Source: Hofstenia miamia (taxonomy: Eukaryota; Xenacoelomorpha; Acoela). From it: a stretch of DNA of 64,000 bases. The translations under genes were made by a program, and so were the position numbers. The first letter of the stretch is position 1; each line of letters opens with the position of its first letter. Where the stretch lies: the NCBI GenBank assembly GCA_004352715.1, contig SCFE01000076.1, forward strand, positions 1,371,204-1,435,203, read 5' to 3'. The notes under the pieces are model-generated. The model was not told where the DNA came from. It searched no databases and saw only the letters and a list, made by a program, of their open reading frames with translations. Of this stretch, positions 34,271 through 46,574 are shown piece by piece.

Positions 34271-34365
34271 CGCCACCCCACAATTTGGGCTAGATAATCT
34301 GAAAAGATCTCTAGAAGCTACATGTTGCCCCATACTTTGAGGAAAGTACTCCCAAATTGTGTCCT
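34271..34365 (-). other. Truncated 3' internal piece with polypurine tract
   Basis: About 95 bases between two LTRs. The G-rich end next to the LTR at 34270 suggests the last bases of an internal region whose remainder is lost. Confidence 0.4.
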
Positions 34366-34713
34366 TGCTTACACAATCATTTTTATATCAAACTATAAAT
34401 AAACAAAATATGAAGGTAGAGTAGAAGTTGAAGCTAGGTAAACTCTATTAACTGTTCTCAACATGGTTTCTCAATTTATACAATTCAAGTTATTACATGT
34501 CTTTATTTACAATTGAAATCAATCACAAGATAGTCATGTCATCAATTTCCCTAACAATTAAATTTGAGCAATACAATTAGCACCATTTGAGGGGACATGA
34601 AAACAGCTTTTGTAAAACTAAACTAGAAATAAATCATTACATCATTCTGACATCAGTACAATCAAAATGAAAAATAATAATCACAAAAAAATCCCTGAAT
34701 GACTCTACAATTC
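34366..34713 (-). repeat. LTR adjacent to element C gag
   Basis: Minus strand starts TGTAGAGTCATTCAGGG at 34713 and matches 2350-2680 along its length. It sits directly downstream of element C gag, so either pol was deleted between gag and the 3' LTR, or this LTR inserted into gag. Borders on the left are approximate. Confidence 0.6.
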
Positions 34714-34719
34714 TTCTTC

Positions 34720-36110
34720 TGTTTGGGGATCTTCTAACAATTCTGATTTGGATTTGATTATGTCCTCATCTTCTTAATATGCTTCCTCCTCTCTGATCAT
34801 GTTAATTTGTTTTCTGCACTCATCTTTCCTGTGCCCCCTCTTTCCACAGGTGTAACACTTAATGTCTCTTTATCTAACTTTCTTTGACTTTCCCTTTTTA
34901 TTTTTTATGTTGATGAACTTCTCTGTCTTATTTTACCAATTGTTCTACCTGCTGGATGTAGTTTTGTATATCATCCATCTTTCTCATCTCTGTTGAGTTC
35001 AATATAATTTGGTATTGGTTTTTAAAACTTTCATTTTTGTAGTACTCTACAAAATCTCCAATCAATAATTTGTAGTCCCATTTCATATCAGTGTTTAGAA
35101 GTAGATAATGTTGGGATGCTGCTCCTGCTAAATATAATGGGAATCTTGCTGCTGCTGCTTGTTGGCTCACTTTCCTCTCAGCTATTGTGATTTTGAGCAT
35201 TTGCAGCCATTTGAGGAACATTGGATTGTAACTATTGACCTTTCTGTTGAATTTTGGCAGGGTTGCCTTGCAAGGTATCATATCATTATGACTGTACTCT
35301 GGTAGAATTGAGCTCTCATAGGTTGGTCTCCTTCACATGTTTATGTTTTCATTTATTGTAAGGTGGTTTGGTTACTGCTTTTGTTATTTCCTCAATGATT
35401 TTTTTCTTTTCCTGTTCCTTTTCCTCTTCTGCATCTGTAAATTGTTTTTTTAAATTTGATGGGTGATGCTTGTAGGCTTCTTTCTTTTAATTGCATGACT
35501 GCTATTTCATGCATTTGTGTTACCCTCTGATTTTCCTCTTCATTTCTTTGTATTGCTTTTAGTTTGTGTCTCAGACCTTCTAGCTCTCACATTTGGTTTT
35601 TGCAATTCTTGTCTCTGCCCAATTCTGTTAATCTGAGTTTATCTTTGAGCTGTTCTAGCTCTTGGGCTTGTATGTTGTTGTCTAGAATTAGCTGCTTGTT
35701 CTTGTCTTCTAATTGTTGGCATATCTTTTCCCATTTTGCATTCTGTTCCTGGAAACATTGTTAGTGCTTTAATATCCCTTTGGAAATTTTCACTTTGGTT
35801 TTCTAGGTGGTTGTCCATGTCTATTCTTAACTCACTCAGTGCATTTTCATTCTCCTGCTCTAGTCTTGCCATTCTTTCCACTAACATTTGTATCTTGGCT
35901 CTCAGTATTGTTTCAGTCTCATTTGTCTGTCTTAGAATATTTAAGACTTTGCTGGATCCTGTTTTTGGGGACATATGTAGGGTTTCTAGTTCTGTAGGAG
36001 ATGCATCTATCTCTGAACATGTTCTCCTTAGGGTGGGAGTTGTTTTGCTTGTGCCTCTCATGGTGCTACCTCTCCTTCCTCTTGTATTTGTCATTCGGAT
36101 TTGCAATTAG
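34720..36110 (-). pseudogene. Gag with zinc knuckle (element C)
   Basis: 36106-35639 encodes a basic N-terminus and a long coiled coil (VERMARLEQENENALSELRI and on). 35281-34928 is capsid-like (A-A-A-A-R-F-P-L-Y-L-A-G). Near 34870-34830 a CCHC knuckle reads CYTCGKRGHRKDEC, with the standard C-x2-C-x4-H-x4-C spacing, which would bind element RNA. Frame shifts separate the pieces. Protease and pol do not follow. Confidence 0.75.
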
Positions 36111-36299
36111 TAGTAGCTTGCATTTTGGTATGATTCTTCATTTCTGAACCAGCTTCAAGCTAGGTGTAGTAGTAGTAGTAGCTGACTATGTGCTGTATTA
36201 GTGGTTTCTTCACATGTCTTTTGTTATTGCATGTCATGGTTGCATTTCCTACTTGTTGACTTTAAGTCTTAAATTAGGATGTTGGCTTGATGATTCTTC

Positions 36300-36328
36300 T
36301 TCTTGTTCTTAATCTGTCATGGTCACCA
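36300..36328 (-). promoter_or_regulatory. Primer-binding site of element C
   Basis: Minus strand TGGTGACCATGACAGATT directly follows an LTR end reading GATGCTACA. The first eight bases agree with a tRNA-Trp site; the rest has diverged. Confidence 0.5.
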
Positions 36329-36443
36329 TGTAGCATCTGCTACCAGGCATTAACATAGAGTTAATTATTCCTTTAAATTATTATTTCTTGTTAGAAGCAG
36401 GTAGGGATGTACTGATCTAAATTTCTCTTTGCTTTGATATAAG
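36329..36443 (-). repeat. 5' LTR remnant of element C
   Basis: LTR end (GATGCTACA on the minus strand at 36329) next to the primer-binding site. It is interrupted about 115 bp further by the solo LTR at 36448. The remainder may continue after 37597, but I could not find its start. Confidence 0.5.
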
Positions 36444-36447
36444 ATAT

Positions 36448-37593
36448 TGTAACATCCTCCACCTGGCCTATTCATACAGTGTATTATCATTAATAACTAT
36501 CACTCAGTAAATGGCAGGTGAGGATTTACTGATTTAGTAAACCACCAGACGTTTCTCCTCTGTTTAACTGGTTAGGTTAATTGAGTATTAATCATCATTG
36601 TTTAGGTGACCAAGCCGTGTGATGTTTCCTCATTGAGTCATCTATGGGCTACTGCCAAAGCTGATCTCCACACCACAGTTCTCCTCCTTCATGAATGATT
36701 GACCAAGTCCATTGCACCATCTCAGCTCAATGGGAATTTATTATGTGTACCCTACATTAGCTCAGTGCATGTACTCACATCAAGATGTAACTGACTTAAA
36801 CTCAATTTTGTAAAGTGTTTGTTGGATTGAATAAGTAAAGCAACTGGGCATTGACACTAACTGCAGTTATTTAATATTAAAGTAGCCATTACTGTAAAAT
36901 TACTGGCTTTAGAAATTAATTAATATGTTGCAGTTTCCTATACTTACATTTAATAACAATACATGTAAAGTCATTTATTCGGTCAATTATAGTCAAGTCT
37001 CCTACTATTAATAATAGATATATATCCCTAGGGTTCGGCTATCCAGCCATTTCAAGCATCTATTAAAATGTACATGTATAGATCGATAGTCAGACTAAGC
37101 AAGAATCGAAAAACTCCTATCCGTAACATAAGTGCTGTTTCATGACTGGCACAAGGACCCATCGAATTGCTCCTGTGATGGAATCCAGCCACTACTCAAC
37201 ACAACTTGCTTAGCTGAACATTTTATTAAATATAAAACCAGATAAATGAAGAATGAAAATAAAATAAACTCCGAAGAATTTATTGTTCATCAATTTTCCT
37301 CTAAATTCTAAGCTATTTATTTAAAAAGTTTTAAGTACCTCCTGATTTTGAAATTTGAATTAATCTTCTGCCAATATGGCTGTTCTTATGTAAGCGTAAT
37401 TTTGCTTGTTACAATTTGTCAAAAAATACTTAATTGGCTCCAGTATTTTTCTCAGAATGTACAATATTGTAACTTGGTTGCATTTTACAAAATGAATAAG
37501 ATAATTAACTAAATTTTTACAATCATATTTCTGATTATATTTCATCACTATTAATCTCTTGTTTGCAGCTTATTCCTTTTGGGTGATGCTACA
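36448..37593 (+). repeat. Complete solo LTR, 1146 bp, with 4-bp TSD
   Basis: The only gap-free copy of the TGTARCATCC family. Begins TGTAACATCCTCC, ends GGGTGATGCTACA, flanked by atat on both sides (36444-36447, 37594-37597). Imperfect inverted ends and a 4-bp duplication suit a Ty3/Gypsy LTR. A polyadenylation-like AAATAAA lies near 37260. It serves as the reference for the incomplete copies at 1, 13507, 17938 and 19840. Confidence 0.88.
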
Positions 37594-37699
37594 ATATGTT
37601 GTTATTAACTGATATTAACTCAACAAATCTGATAATATTTAGGTATGGCATTGTTGCAGTTGTTAATGTGATTTCTCTCTCTTCCATTGTGGCCTCTGG

Positions 37700-39420
37700 C
37701 CAACTCCAATCCCTGAATCATTCCACACTCATATGCCTCAATTGTTGATCAAGTAGTTCTAAGTTCAGCTCAACAAAGTAACTTATGTGTTCCCTATCCT
37801 AACTCAGTGCAAACCTCAAGGCAGGATGTAACTGACTTAACCCCAATTTGTAGTGTGTAAAGTGTACTTTGCAACCTGGCAATGTCATTAGCTGCTTAAT
37901 AAATATCACTTTACCCATTACCAAAAACTATTGGCTTTAATTAGCATTGATAATCAAATAGATAATTACAACAATACATTCTATTTATCAGTCTATTTAT
38001 AAGTCACATAATTAGTCAAGATAATCCTAGATAACAACTTTGGTTGTTTTTACATTGTTTATGGTTGTTTCATACTATTGGTTGTTGCAGCAACCATTAA
38101 CATCATAATAACAACAATTAATACTAATTTGAGCAACTAAAAATGTGATAATTTAAGATTCAAGCAGATGCTTGCAAATAGAAATCACTTCATCATTTTG
38201 ATTACTAGATCATTTTTATATAAAGAACGGAATTGCAAAAAGCTTTTTTGAAATATTAAATTTCTGAAAAATTATAATATACTTTGTAAGCGAATTTTCA
38301 AAATAATTTATTAATGAATATGTGGACACCTTCAAATTATCTGTCAGATAAAAAAGTTACATTTGAGCAGAAGAGATTCTTTACAATTTAAAAAAGAATT
38401 ATTTCAAAATTATACTTAACTTTAAAAGTTTAAATTTTTGTTAAATTTGGCAGATTTTTATGCTAATTGTTATCATTTAAAATCAAGACATTCATTCAAA
38501 ATTTCAGCAAATTTTGTATTTAATGCATTTATTATATTACTGTTCTGCCCTTTGTTGGGCTTGTGTTAGTTTAAACAGCAATGTTTGAACTGATTATCAA
38601 TATAAATTTGATGCATTGCATATAAAAGTAATGCTAGAACAATCATGGGCAACATAAAATAATGTTGTTATGACCTAAAAATAGTGCTTTTTTATTCAGA
38701 AAAAACAACCAAAAAGCAACCTAATGTGACATTGTTGGAACAACGTTGTTTAGACCAGTCAAAAGGGTACCATTTCAATGTTAAAACAACCATAAGAAAA
38801 CAACTAAAAAACAACGTTGTTTAGACCAAAATTTGTTATCTGGGATATAGTATAGATGTAACCTACAATAGGCTAACTCTCCCTATCTCTGAGTTTCATT
38901 ATTTAATACATGTAAATGGATGAATCAATAGTCAGCTAAATGGAGAAAAACTCCTATTTTTACCCCTAATGTAAATGCAGGTTCATGGCTTGGATCAAGG
39001 ACCCTCGAATTGCTCCTGATGTGTGCCCAAGCCACTACTAATGCATCTACAATTTAGCTTGACATTGATTAATAATAAGCAAAGCAAATTAAATCTAAGA
39101 ATAAGATTTCCAAGTTTCCAAATTGATTTCTGCTCTATTTATAGTTCAATTTCAAAAAGTACCTGTCATTTGAAATTTGAATTTATTGTCTTCCAAAAAT
39201 GCCTAAAAATAATGGATGTGTTATTGCCCCCTTCATTTTGCCAAATTATTCATCTACAAGTACTAATTTGCTATATTGCTTCTTGGTTGAATTTTACAAA
39301 CATAATGATGATAAATAAATTTAAATTATTTTTAATCATTAAATAATAATTCAATCTTAATTCTGACTAATCATCCAATCTTCTCATCTTAGCAGCATTA
39401 TGCTTTGGACACATGATGAT
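37700..39420 (+). repeat. Older, divergent LTR relative, interrupted by a MITE
   Basis: Blocks such as aactcagtgc, gatgtaactgactta and ggctttaattagcattgat match the solo LTR in order. After the MITE, the equivalent of the LTR 3' half resumes (38850-39410; the ggcttggatcaaggaccctcgaattgctcc region). Both ends are eroded. Orientation is the same as 36448-37593. Confidence 0.65.
38024..38846 (+). mobile_element. Non-autonomous inverted-repeat element (MITE-like)
   Basis: Starts ATCCTAGATAACAACTTTGG and ends, reverse-complemented, ATCCCAGATAACAAATTTTG. Inner blocks such as ATGGTTGTTT also pair. It carries several ACAACGTTGTT-type palindromes near 38750-38825, encodes nothing, and interrupts an old LTR. 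Superfamily unclear; the target duplication is at most 2-3 bases. Confidence 0.6.
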
Positions 39421-42400
39421 AAAAACCTCTTTGTTACCATTTGGTAGGTGCACTCACTGGTGTAAATTCTTAGTATCTGATAATATTTATTCAGTGATGT
39501 AGAAACTTTCATCTCTGACCATATACATTACTGTTTTGGGAAGTGTGTCTCTGTTTGCCACAAGTTTTCCATTGTACTTTTTGCAGGATGATTGATTTCT
39601 TATTTGGAGCTTCTTATGTAGATGATATTTGGTTGAAAAATTGGTTCCTTGGTGTAGTATTAGTGTTCTCCATTTTAGATTGTATTCTAATGTTATTCTC
39701 CATAGAGATTTGTATTTTAACAAATTTCTTAATGAAAATTTTGATGGCAATTGTCAATGACACATTTCATTTCAAAGCATCTTCTAAATGATGGTAACAT
39801 GCCAGATTGTATATGGGTGTAGAGAGTTAAAGTAAATGATTTACTTTAAGAATATATTTGGATAAGTCATTTTGTTAGATGTTATATAGCATCATCTTGT
39901 ATTGTTCTCTGGTGTATTCATTATTAAATGTTTGATTCTAGTTCAGCAGTTAATTTATCATAATCTCTCTTTGCACTTGGGTCTAAGCTATGTAAACATG
40001 GAGTGCCCAATTCTTTAAGTAGAGTGGCAATTGTACAAGGTAATTTTCCTTTGTGCCTCCTTTTTGAGATATCTATATTTCAAATAGTACAAGCCACTCA
40101 GAGAAAGTCTATTAATTTTTACTGAGTTTCTCAGAGTTGTATTGCAGAATTTTTAGGAATTTGATGTTTACCTGGTAACATTAATCTGCACCCTTTGATT
40201 TCAGGATCAAATACATGTTGAGGTGTTGGTTCTTCCTCTATTCTGCTGATTCTCTGTATCAATGTGTGAGATGGAGAGTTAGCTGGAGTAAAGTTGATTT
40301 TGCTGTTGGAGGAATTGCTAGTTTCATTTCTTTGATTCCATTTTTGAGTAGCTAGAATTTGAAATCAAATTGAGCTTCCTGATGATCTAGCAGGTTGGAA
40401 ATTTTTTGAGATTATCTGCTCTTCAGATATTTCTATTCATTTAAAGGAGTTGGGGACAGATAGCACCAGAGCAAGTTATTTTTTCAGTAATTTTAACAAT
40501 TGCAAGACTAAGTTGGGCTTTAGCTTTTTAGCTTTAGTCATGAAATGTTTAGTGTCTGAAGGAATTTCAGTAGTCATTTTCATGCAATTTGATAGAATGA
40601 TAAAGGAAATAACTAGAGTTGAGTTTATTAGAGATTCTGCATTATAACCAGAATACAAATGATAGTAATTCTTGAGATTTCAAAATAACAATGGCTTTTG
40701 TTGGTATATACTTTCAAGTATTCATTAAAGGTAAATAGAAAAACAACAGTATCTTACTGTTGAGTTGTTGGTATATAAAGTTGCTAAGATAGCAGAGAGA
40801 AAATAATTGAGAACTAGTTTATTCAGAATCTTCTTTAAAAATTGTGTAACAATTTAGCATGAGTTCATTTACAAAATAATGAAAGAAAAGTGACCACTAG
40901 TTTCTTCTGAGGTTTCTTTAGACTTTGAGTAATAAGTAAGTGAGAAATTTGTAAAGAAAATTGTAATTAAGATTATCTTCTGCATGTCCTTTGAGCATTA
41001 TGTAGCATTATCATGAATAGCATTAATAGAGTAATCAAGTAATATCTAGTGATGAAGCTGCATATAACAAATAGTAGAAAGCAAAGGCAAAAGCATCTAT
41101 TAATAAATGAATAAACAATATAAGTATGACCAATCACAAAAAGTTGCATGCACAATTTACCTGAGAGTAATTTGATTAGTAGCATGAGAGCAAATGCACT
41201 GAAACAAACTAGAATAAAATTGTGACAGCTGAAACAAACAAACCAGCTATTAGAATAGTTAGGAGACATATATATTACCTTTTATTAATTTGCAACATAC
41301 ATAGTATAGATTAGATTGCATTTTGATTTTCAGTTGTTTATGTTACTTTTATTATCATTTCATTTCATGCTTGTGAATTTATTAACCATATTTACAATCA
41401 ACATATTTATCTATCCATTTTCATTGATTTTTTAGTTATTCTTAATATGTAACCTTAAAATAATGCAGTATTATTGGGAGAGTTATTTAACTTTACTCAC
41501 TTTTGATATGGAATTAATAACTAAGCTTGTTGTTTTAAACAGCCAAACCAACTTAAGCAAAATTCTATGGTTAGAATTTTTTGGTAAATTTTAGCTATAA
41601 CTATTTGCAAAATTTGCATGTATTCACACAAGACAATGGTTATATGAGCATGTTATTAAGGTATTCTAATTTATCTTACTAGAGAAGTTTGTTTGTTATG
41701 TAATTGAAAGATGATTATTAACATTAAACTTAAATCTTAGATGTAATTATAAATATACTACACTTTATGCTCATTTGTAAAATGATGTGAATCTCAGATT
41801 AAATAACACATGTTTAGAATGTTTAAATTGTGATAATTTATCAATTAAATAGTTGACACACACTCTAGACATGTTATGTAAATTTATTAAACTCTTATTT
41901 TGCAAACTTTAGTTTTGAGCTGACTTTAACAATACACTTAGTAAATTATCTAAAGTTCGTGAAGTTACCATTTTTATTTAGCAAACAAGTAAGCATACTA
42001 ATTAAGACAAACAAGATCCAGACTCTGGCTTTGAAGCCATAAAACATCTTTTGACATGAAACTAACTAAGGTTGTTTTTCTATTAAGCAAGTTAATCTCA
42101 AATTAGGAGAAAATGCTTGTACAACTTAAATTAATATCAACTATGTTTTTCCAAAAGCTTAGTATACTGACTTCATAAGTCTAACATAAGATGGTAATGG
42201 TTCAAACATAATGATCAAGATAAGTAAATCCCTAACCCTTAAAGTTTTCTTGTGATTACTTAAAATCACGCTCAAAAGGCAAAAACTCAATCTTGGACAA
42301 ATAACTTGAACTCAACTTGAAAACCCTGCACAAATATTATAGGATTTGATGATTTGCATAGTGCTGCAGACAGATGACAGGTTGTCATCAACACTTCCTC

Positions 42401-42700
42401 TATAGATATTTTCTACATTTTAATATTTCCTTGAATATTCTGTGTATTAGTTGTTCTTATTAGTCTCTTTCTTGAAATGTTGGTTTCTTTTAACTCTGCT
42501 TAAAAACAGTGTTATTGTCATGTATCCATCCCTAGCTATGAATTTTTTATCTGTTTGCTATTAATATTTTCTTTAGCTGTTAGCAGCCTAAGGGGAAGCT
42601 TAACTTTTAGAATATAGTGCCTCAACTTGAATTATTTTGGTGAGATTTGTTTTTGGAGTATAACTGTTTATTACAAATTAAATTTGGAAGGTTTTAGATT
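39421..42700. other. Non-coding AT-rich stretch, almost no CpG
   Basis: No supported gene. Open frames up to about 100 codons lack motifs and are dominated by F/I/L/N/K from AT-rich DNA. From about 39020 to 41960 I find essentially no CpG. Origin unknown. Confidence 0.6.
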
Positions 42701-43496
42701 TGGAGGTGGAAAAAGTACCAACGGATTTCGCAAATTGCAAGAACCAATCATTTTGTAGTATCATTGTTACTTTGCTTTTGAATTTAGCAAAGATTTCGTA
42801 ATTGAATTATGAATTACTTACTATATCTATAATATATATTAAGTATTACATTCTATAGTTATTTTTTACTCTAAGCGTAGGCAATTTATAAAATCAGTAT
42901 GTATATAAACATTTTATAACAGGAACTTTATTTGTGTTAACTAGTTACCAACACTTACAAATTTCAATATAGAACATTGAATATTGAAGTGAATATTTCT
43001 AACCTGGAAATATGTGCTATGATAGAAACAAAATTTATCTTTATGTAATGGTTTGAAATTTAAAATCCGCCATTTAAACACCCTGCTTTTCCCTGGATCT
43101 GCTCATCTAATTAACCTTTCCTAGATTTTTAAAAACCAGGCTTTCAACTATCTCATTGTGTCTCAAATTTCTTGATCTGTTTTTGCTTAATAAATTGTAT
43201 TTCAAAAACTAAAATTCTTTCCATCTATCAATTTTCGTGATTCTCCTCTAAAGTTCTTTTAACTCGCACCTGTGTTAACCTTTCTATCGCGTAATTTAAC
43301 TTGCGAATTTAGTAATTTCAAAAATTGAACTCTATTTGTGGTTGCCTGTTCGTCTTTTCAAACAAAGTATTATCTTGATTTTTCAACCCTCTCTTTGAAG
43401 TAGACTTTCTATCTAACTGTAACACATTTCCTTTCTTCAATGACTCCTCTTCTCAGTTTCGCGGTCAGTTTTCAATGTTCTTCCTCATTAATTTTT

Positions 43497-43532
<36 letters not shown>

Positions 43533-43867
43533 GATTTAATCGAAATTAATGGTGTATACAAAAGTAAAATAATATATTTACAAACAAACGAAAAAGGGGA
43601 GAAAGCAGTGAAAATTAGATGCGAAAATGGCAAGAGAAGCATTTGCAATAAGGAAATGGGTTGCATTTAGATAAAAAGCCGAATTCAGAGATAGCAGACA
43701 GAAGAAATAGGAGGATGCGTTGTTTGAAAAGTCTAGCAGGCGACCACAAATTGAGTTCAAGATTAGAAATTACGAAATTAGCTGGTGGAATTACACTAAA
43801 AACAAAGTTATTGGAACAGGTGAAGTGAAATCTCCGAAATAAATTTCCCATACTATTCTATAAATGT
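42701..43867. other. Non-coding stretch with normal CpG
   Basis: CpG dinucleotides become frequent from about 42720. Contains a (TAA)n tract at 43496-43531. No gene supported, though the purine-rich part at 43670-43830 could be degraded LINE coding sequence. Confidence 0.5.
43496..43531. repeat. (TAA)n microsatellite
   Basis: About eleven uninterrupted ATA/TAA units. Confidence 0.95.
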
Positions 43868-43965
43868 ATTTGTGGTGACTTTAAAATAAATTACTATAAC
43901 AATCTTGAAAAAAATTTTTGTGGTGACTTTAAAATAAATTACTATAACAATCTTGAAAAAAATTG
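43868..43965 (+). repeat. 48-bp exact tandem duplication in LINE copy 1
   Basis: The stretch starting tttgtggtgactttaaaata occurs twice in direct succession and is identical. It lies in the endonuclease region, just before the piece at 43963. Confidence 0.9.
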
Positions 43966-44595
43966 TTAAACGAAGTCTGTGCCACATACGATTTTCACTG
44001 TGTGAATACTGACTGTCCTACTCGAAATATCAAATTCAGACGTGTTTTAAATCCATTTATTATCTTTGAATCATTCAGTGACCGTGCTCTTTGCGCCTAT
44101 ATAAGTAATATAACTAATAAAACTAATCATTTCAAAATAACATATACAAGGGATTATCTAAATTATTCAGACGAAATAATGGAAGGACATTTGAAAAAAT
44201 ATCGTTCAATTACATGTACACACTAAAATCTGGATCTTGTATGATTAATTGTTTCAAAAGAAATTTGCAATGCAAGTAAGCATTAAAAGAAAACTTTAAT
44301 CTTGCAAAAACAGAACCGACTACCACTAATTTGACTAATTACGAAAAATCAAAGAAGATAAATAAAGAAAAAAAAAATCTGCTTTAAAAGTTTTTCGATA
44401 CCTAAGTAAAAAATGCGATATATTAATAAAATTTTGGGAAAAAGTAAAGGAATTTCAACTGACTTTAACGAATTAAAAATTGATAACGAAACTAGGATAG
44501 AAAAAACAAAAATAATAGACCACCTAAAGAAGAAGAAGAAGAAGAAAAAGTATATTATATCAGAAAGTACATCCAATATATTATATTCAACAAGA
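43868..44595 (+). pseudogene. LINE copy 1: endonuclease end and linker
   Basis: Plus-strand pieces include a G-D-F motif (in the 48-bp duplicated part), then F-H-C-V-N-T-D-C-P-T-R (43963-44226) followed by F-E-S-F-S-D. These are the last blocks of an APE-type endonuclease in a non-LTR retrotransposon. The linker to RT follows (44413-44595). The same blocks recur in LINE copy 2 at 47709. Interrupted at about 44595 by a minus-strand LINE. Confidence 0.7.
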
Positions 44596-44599
44596 GGGA

Positions 44600-45266
44600 A
44601 TGGTGATTAAGATGTCGTCCCCTTCAGCAGGTATCTTTGTGGGAATATACGTCGGAAAATCTGCTTTTTCGACTCGCAGCATGGTTTGCGAGGTCTGAGT
44701 GTAGTAGATGCATATGCGCTTCTCTCCGGAATGATGTCTTTCAAGATGTGATTTTGATTAGCTTCAATTTCTGCGTAGACTTTGGCTTCTGTGCGGTCAA
44801 TAATGTCCAGTATAGGCTCAAATTCCTCAATTGCTCCAATTTTCAACGCACGCTTTTGTACCGCGTCAATTTTTTGTAGGATCTTTTTGGGAGCACCTCC
44901 CCATGCAAGGCATGCAAGGGATAAATTAGCCAAAACAAGAGTTTTATACAATAGCTGCAACTCAGCTTTGGAATACCCCATTGACTGTAATTTCCCCAGT
45001 AAGTAGACATTGGAAGAAGCCCTTTTAACACTCTTCTGGATATGTTTCTCGAAAGATAATCTTGCAGAGAACGTAATCCCAAGAATAGTTATCTCTTCGA
45101 CGCTGGGGATACCGTGAACATTCTGGAAGCAATGGGCTCGGTTAGAAAACAAAATACGAAGCTCCTTAGATTTCTCGTTATTGACCCTAAAATGATTAAT
45201 CGAACACCATGTAAGAATGTCATCAACTACTTCAGCAGAGGTGTCGACACTCGAGGAAACGCCCAC
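44600..45266 (-). pseudogene. Truncated LINE (RT C-terminus) nested in LINE copy 1
   Basis: 219 open minus-strand codons. The pattern I-L-G-I-T-F...H-I-Q-K-S-V followed by L-L-Y-K-T-L-V-L-A-N and a C-L-A-W-G motif is the part after the YADD box in many LINE reverse transcriptases. It is a different LINE family from the surrounding plus-strand copies. The host LINE resumes at about 45270 with F-K-E-L-G-N, as in copy 2 (L-K-E-L-G-N), so this is a 5'-truncated insertion. Confidence 0.78.
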
Positions 45267-45269
45267 ACA

Positions 45270-46570
45270 TTTAAAGAACTTGGCAACTTACCGAAATATA
45301 AAAGTAAGGAAAATATTAATAAATGCATAGCAAAAACATTCTTTTCTTTTAGGCTCGTAAATGCTAGTGAATTAGAAAACATAATAAAAAACTTAGATGC
45401 AAATAAATCAACTGCCTCTTATAATCTTCCAATTTTTATTATTAAGCGCTTTTTCCATATCTTTAGTGAGTATCTGTTATTGGCATTTAACCAATGCATT
45501 ATTCCTTAAATTTTCAAAAAGTCTGACATAAATCCTCTATTTAAAAAAGGCGACCCTCTAAAGGCAAAGAAATAATAGACCTATTTGAATTAGCCATCAT
45601 TTTAGTAAACTGTTTGAGAAATTGTTAAATAATCAAATATACGCCTATTTGAAATCTGAAAATATTCTCTCGAAAAACAATTTGGTTTTCGTAGTGGTTA
45701 TAGCACACAAGATGCAATTTTATCAATATCAGAACAAATAAAATCTAATTTAGCCCTTAATAAATGTAGTTGTGTTGTCCTTCTTGATTTAAGCAAAGCC
45801 TTTAACTCAATGAATTTTGACATACTCAAAGATAAATTAACGTGCTATAACTTTGATATATTTAATGGAAAAGAATCAAAATATATTATAACTGTCCGCA
45901 GGATGCCCAGGGCACAGTTTTAGGTCCCCTCCTATTTGCAATCTACGTGAACGACATAATCAAAAATGTAAAATTCAGTAAAATTTATCAATATGCAGAT
46001 GGTACCTCTCTTATAAGTACTAATATACATGTAAATGATTTTAAAGCAACTATGGACCTGCAAAATGATATTGAAAATCCTAAGACATTCAAATGTATCA
46101 CAAAAAACATTGAACTTAATATAAACCATGTACCAATAAAGCAAAGTGAATCCATCAGCTATTTAGGTGTTGACATCGACAATGATCTAAATTTCGAACA
46201 ATTCTTAATGTCAAAAATTAAAAAATGGCATCTATGGTTAGATATCTTTATCATCTTAGAAATATTTCAAATACATATCACAAAAAATTAATAAATGCTC
46301 TCTGCTTATCACACAATATTGCTCTTTTTCTACAAATAATAACTCAAAATATCGCATTCTTCTGTCTAAAACCTTTAATTGGTCTCTTAAAACACTCGAT
46401 TTCGCTCAAAAACATGACAATGTATCCAACTATCGACTAAAATACAAAATATTACTACCAAATTCAAATGCATATCTTATCAGTATTATTCAAATTCAAA
46501 TTTGGTCAACCCCCAATTTCGTTTTTAAAACAATATATTAAATTAAATGAACATTCTCAAAAATTCCTAT
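45270..46570 (+). pseudogene. LINE copy 1: reverse transcriptase
   Basis: Resumes after the nested LINE. Visible blocks: S-T-A-S-Y-N-L-P-I-F-I-I, F-G-F-R-S-G-Y-S-T-Q-D-A, L-L-D-L-S-K-A-F-N-S (block A), G-P-L-L-F-A-I-Y-V-N-D and the catalytic box as Y-A-D-G, where Y-A-D-D is normal. It ends near F-L-C-L-V-V-G. Several shifts and stops. APE-endonuclease plus this RT order suits Jockey/I/CR1-like LINEs; the clade is not resolved. Confidence 0.78.
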
Positions 46571-46574
46571 GCCT

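Noticed and set aside
39543-41269. Open frames of 60-100 codons as small genes
   Set aside because: Composition reflects AT-rich DNA, no motifs, and overlapping frames on both strands.
43440-43670. Small gene containing an isoleucine run
   Set aside because: The run is the (TAA)n microsatellite; the frame has no other support.
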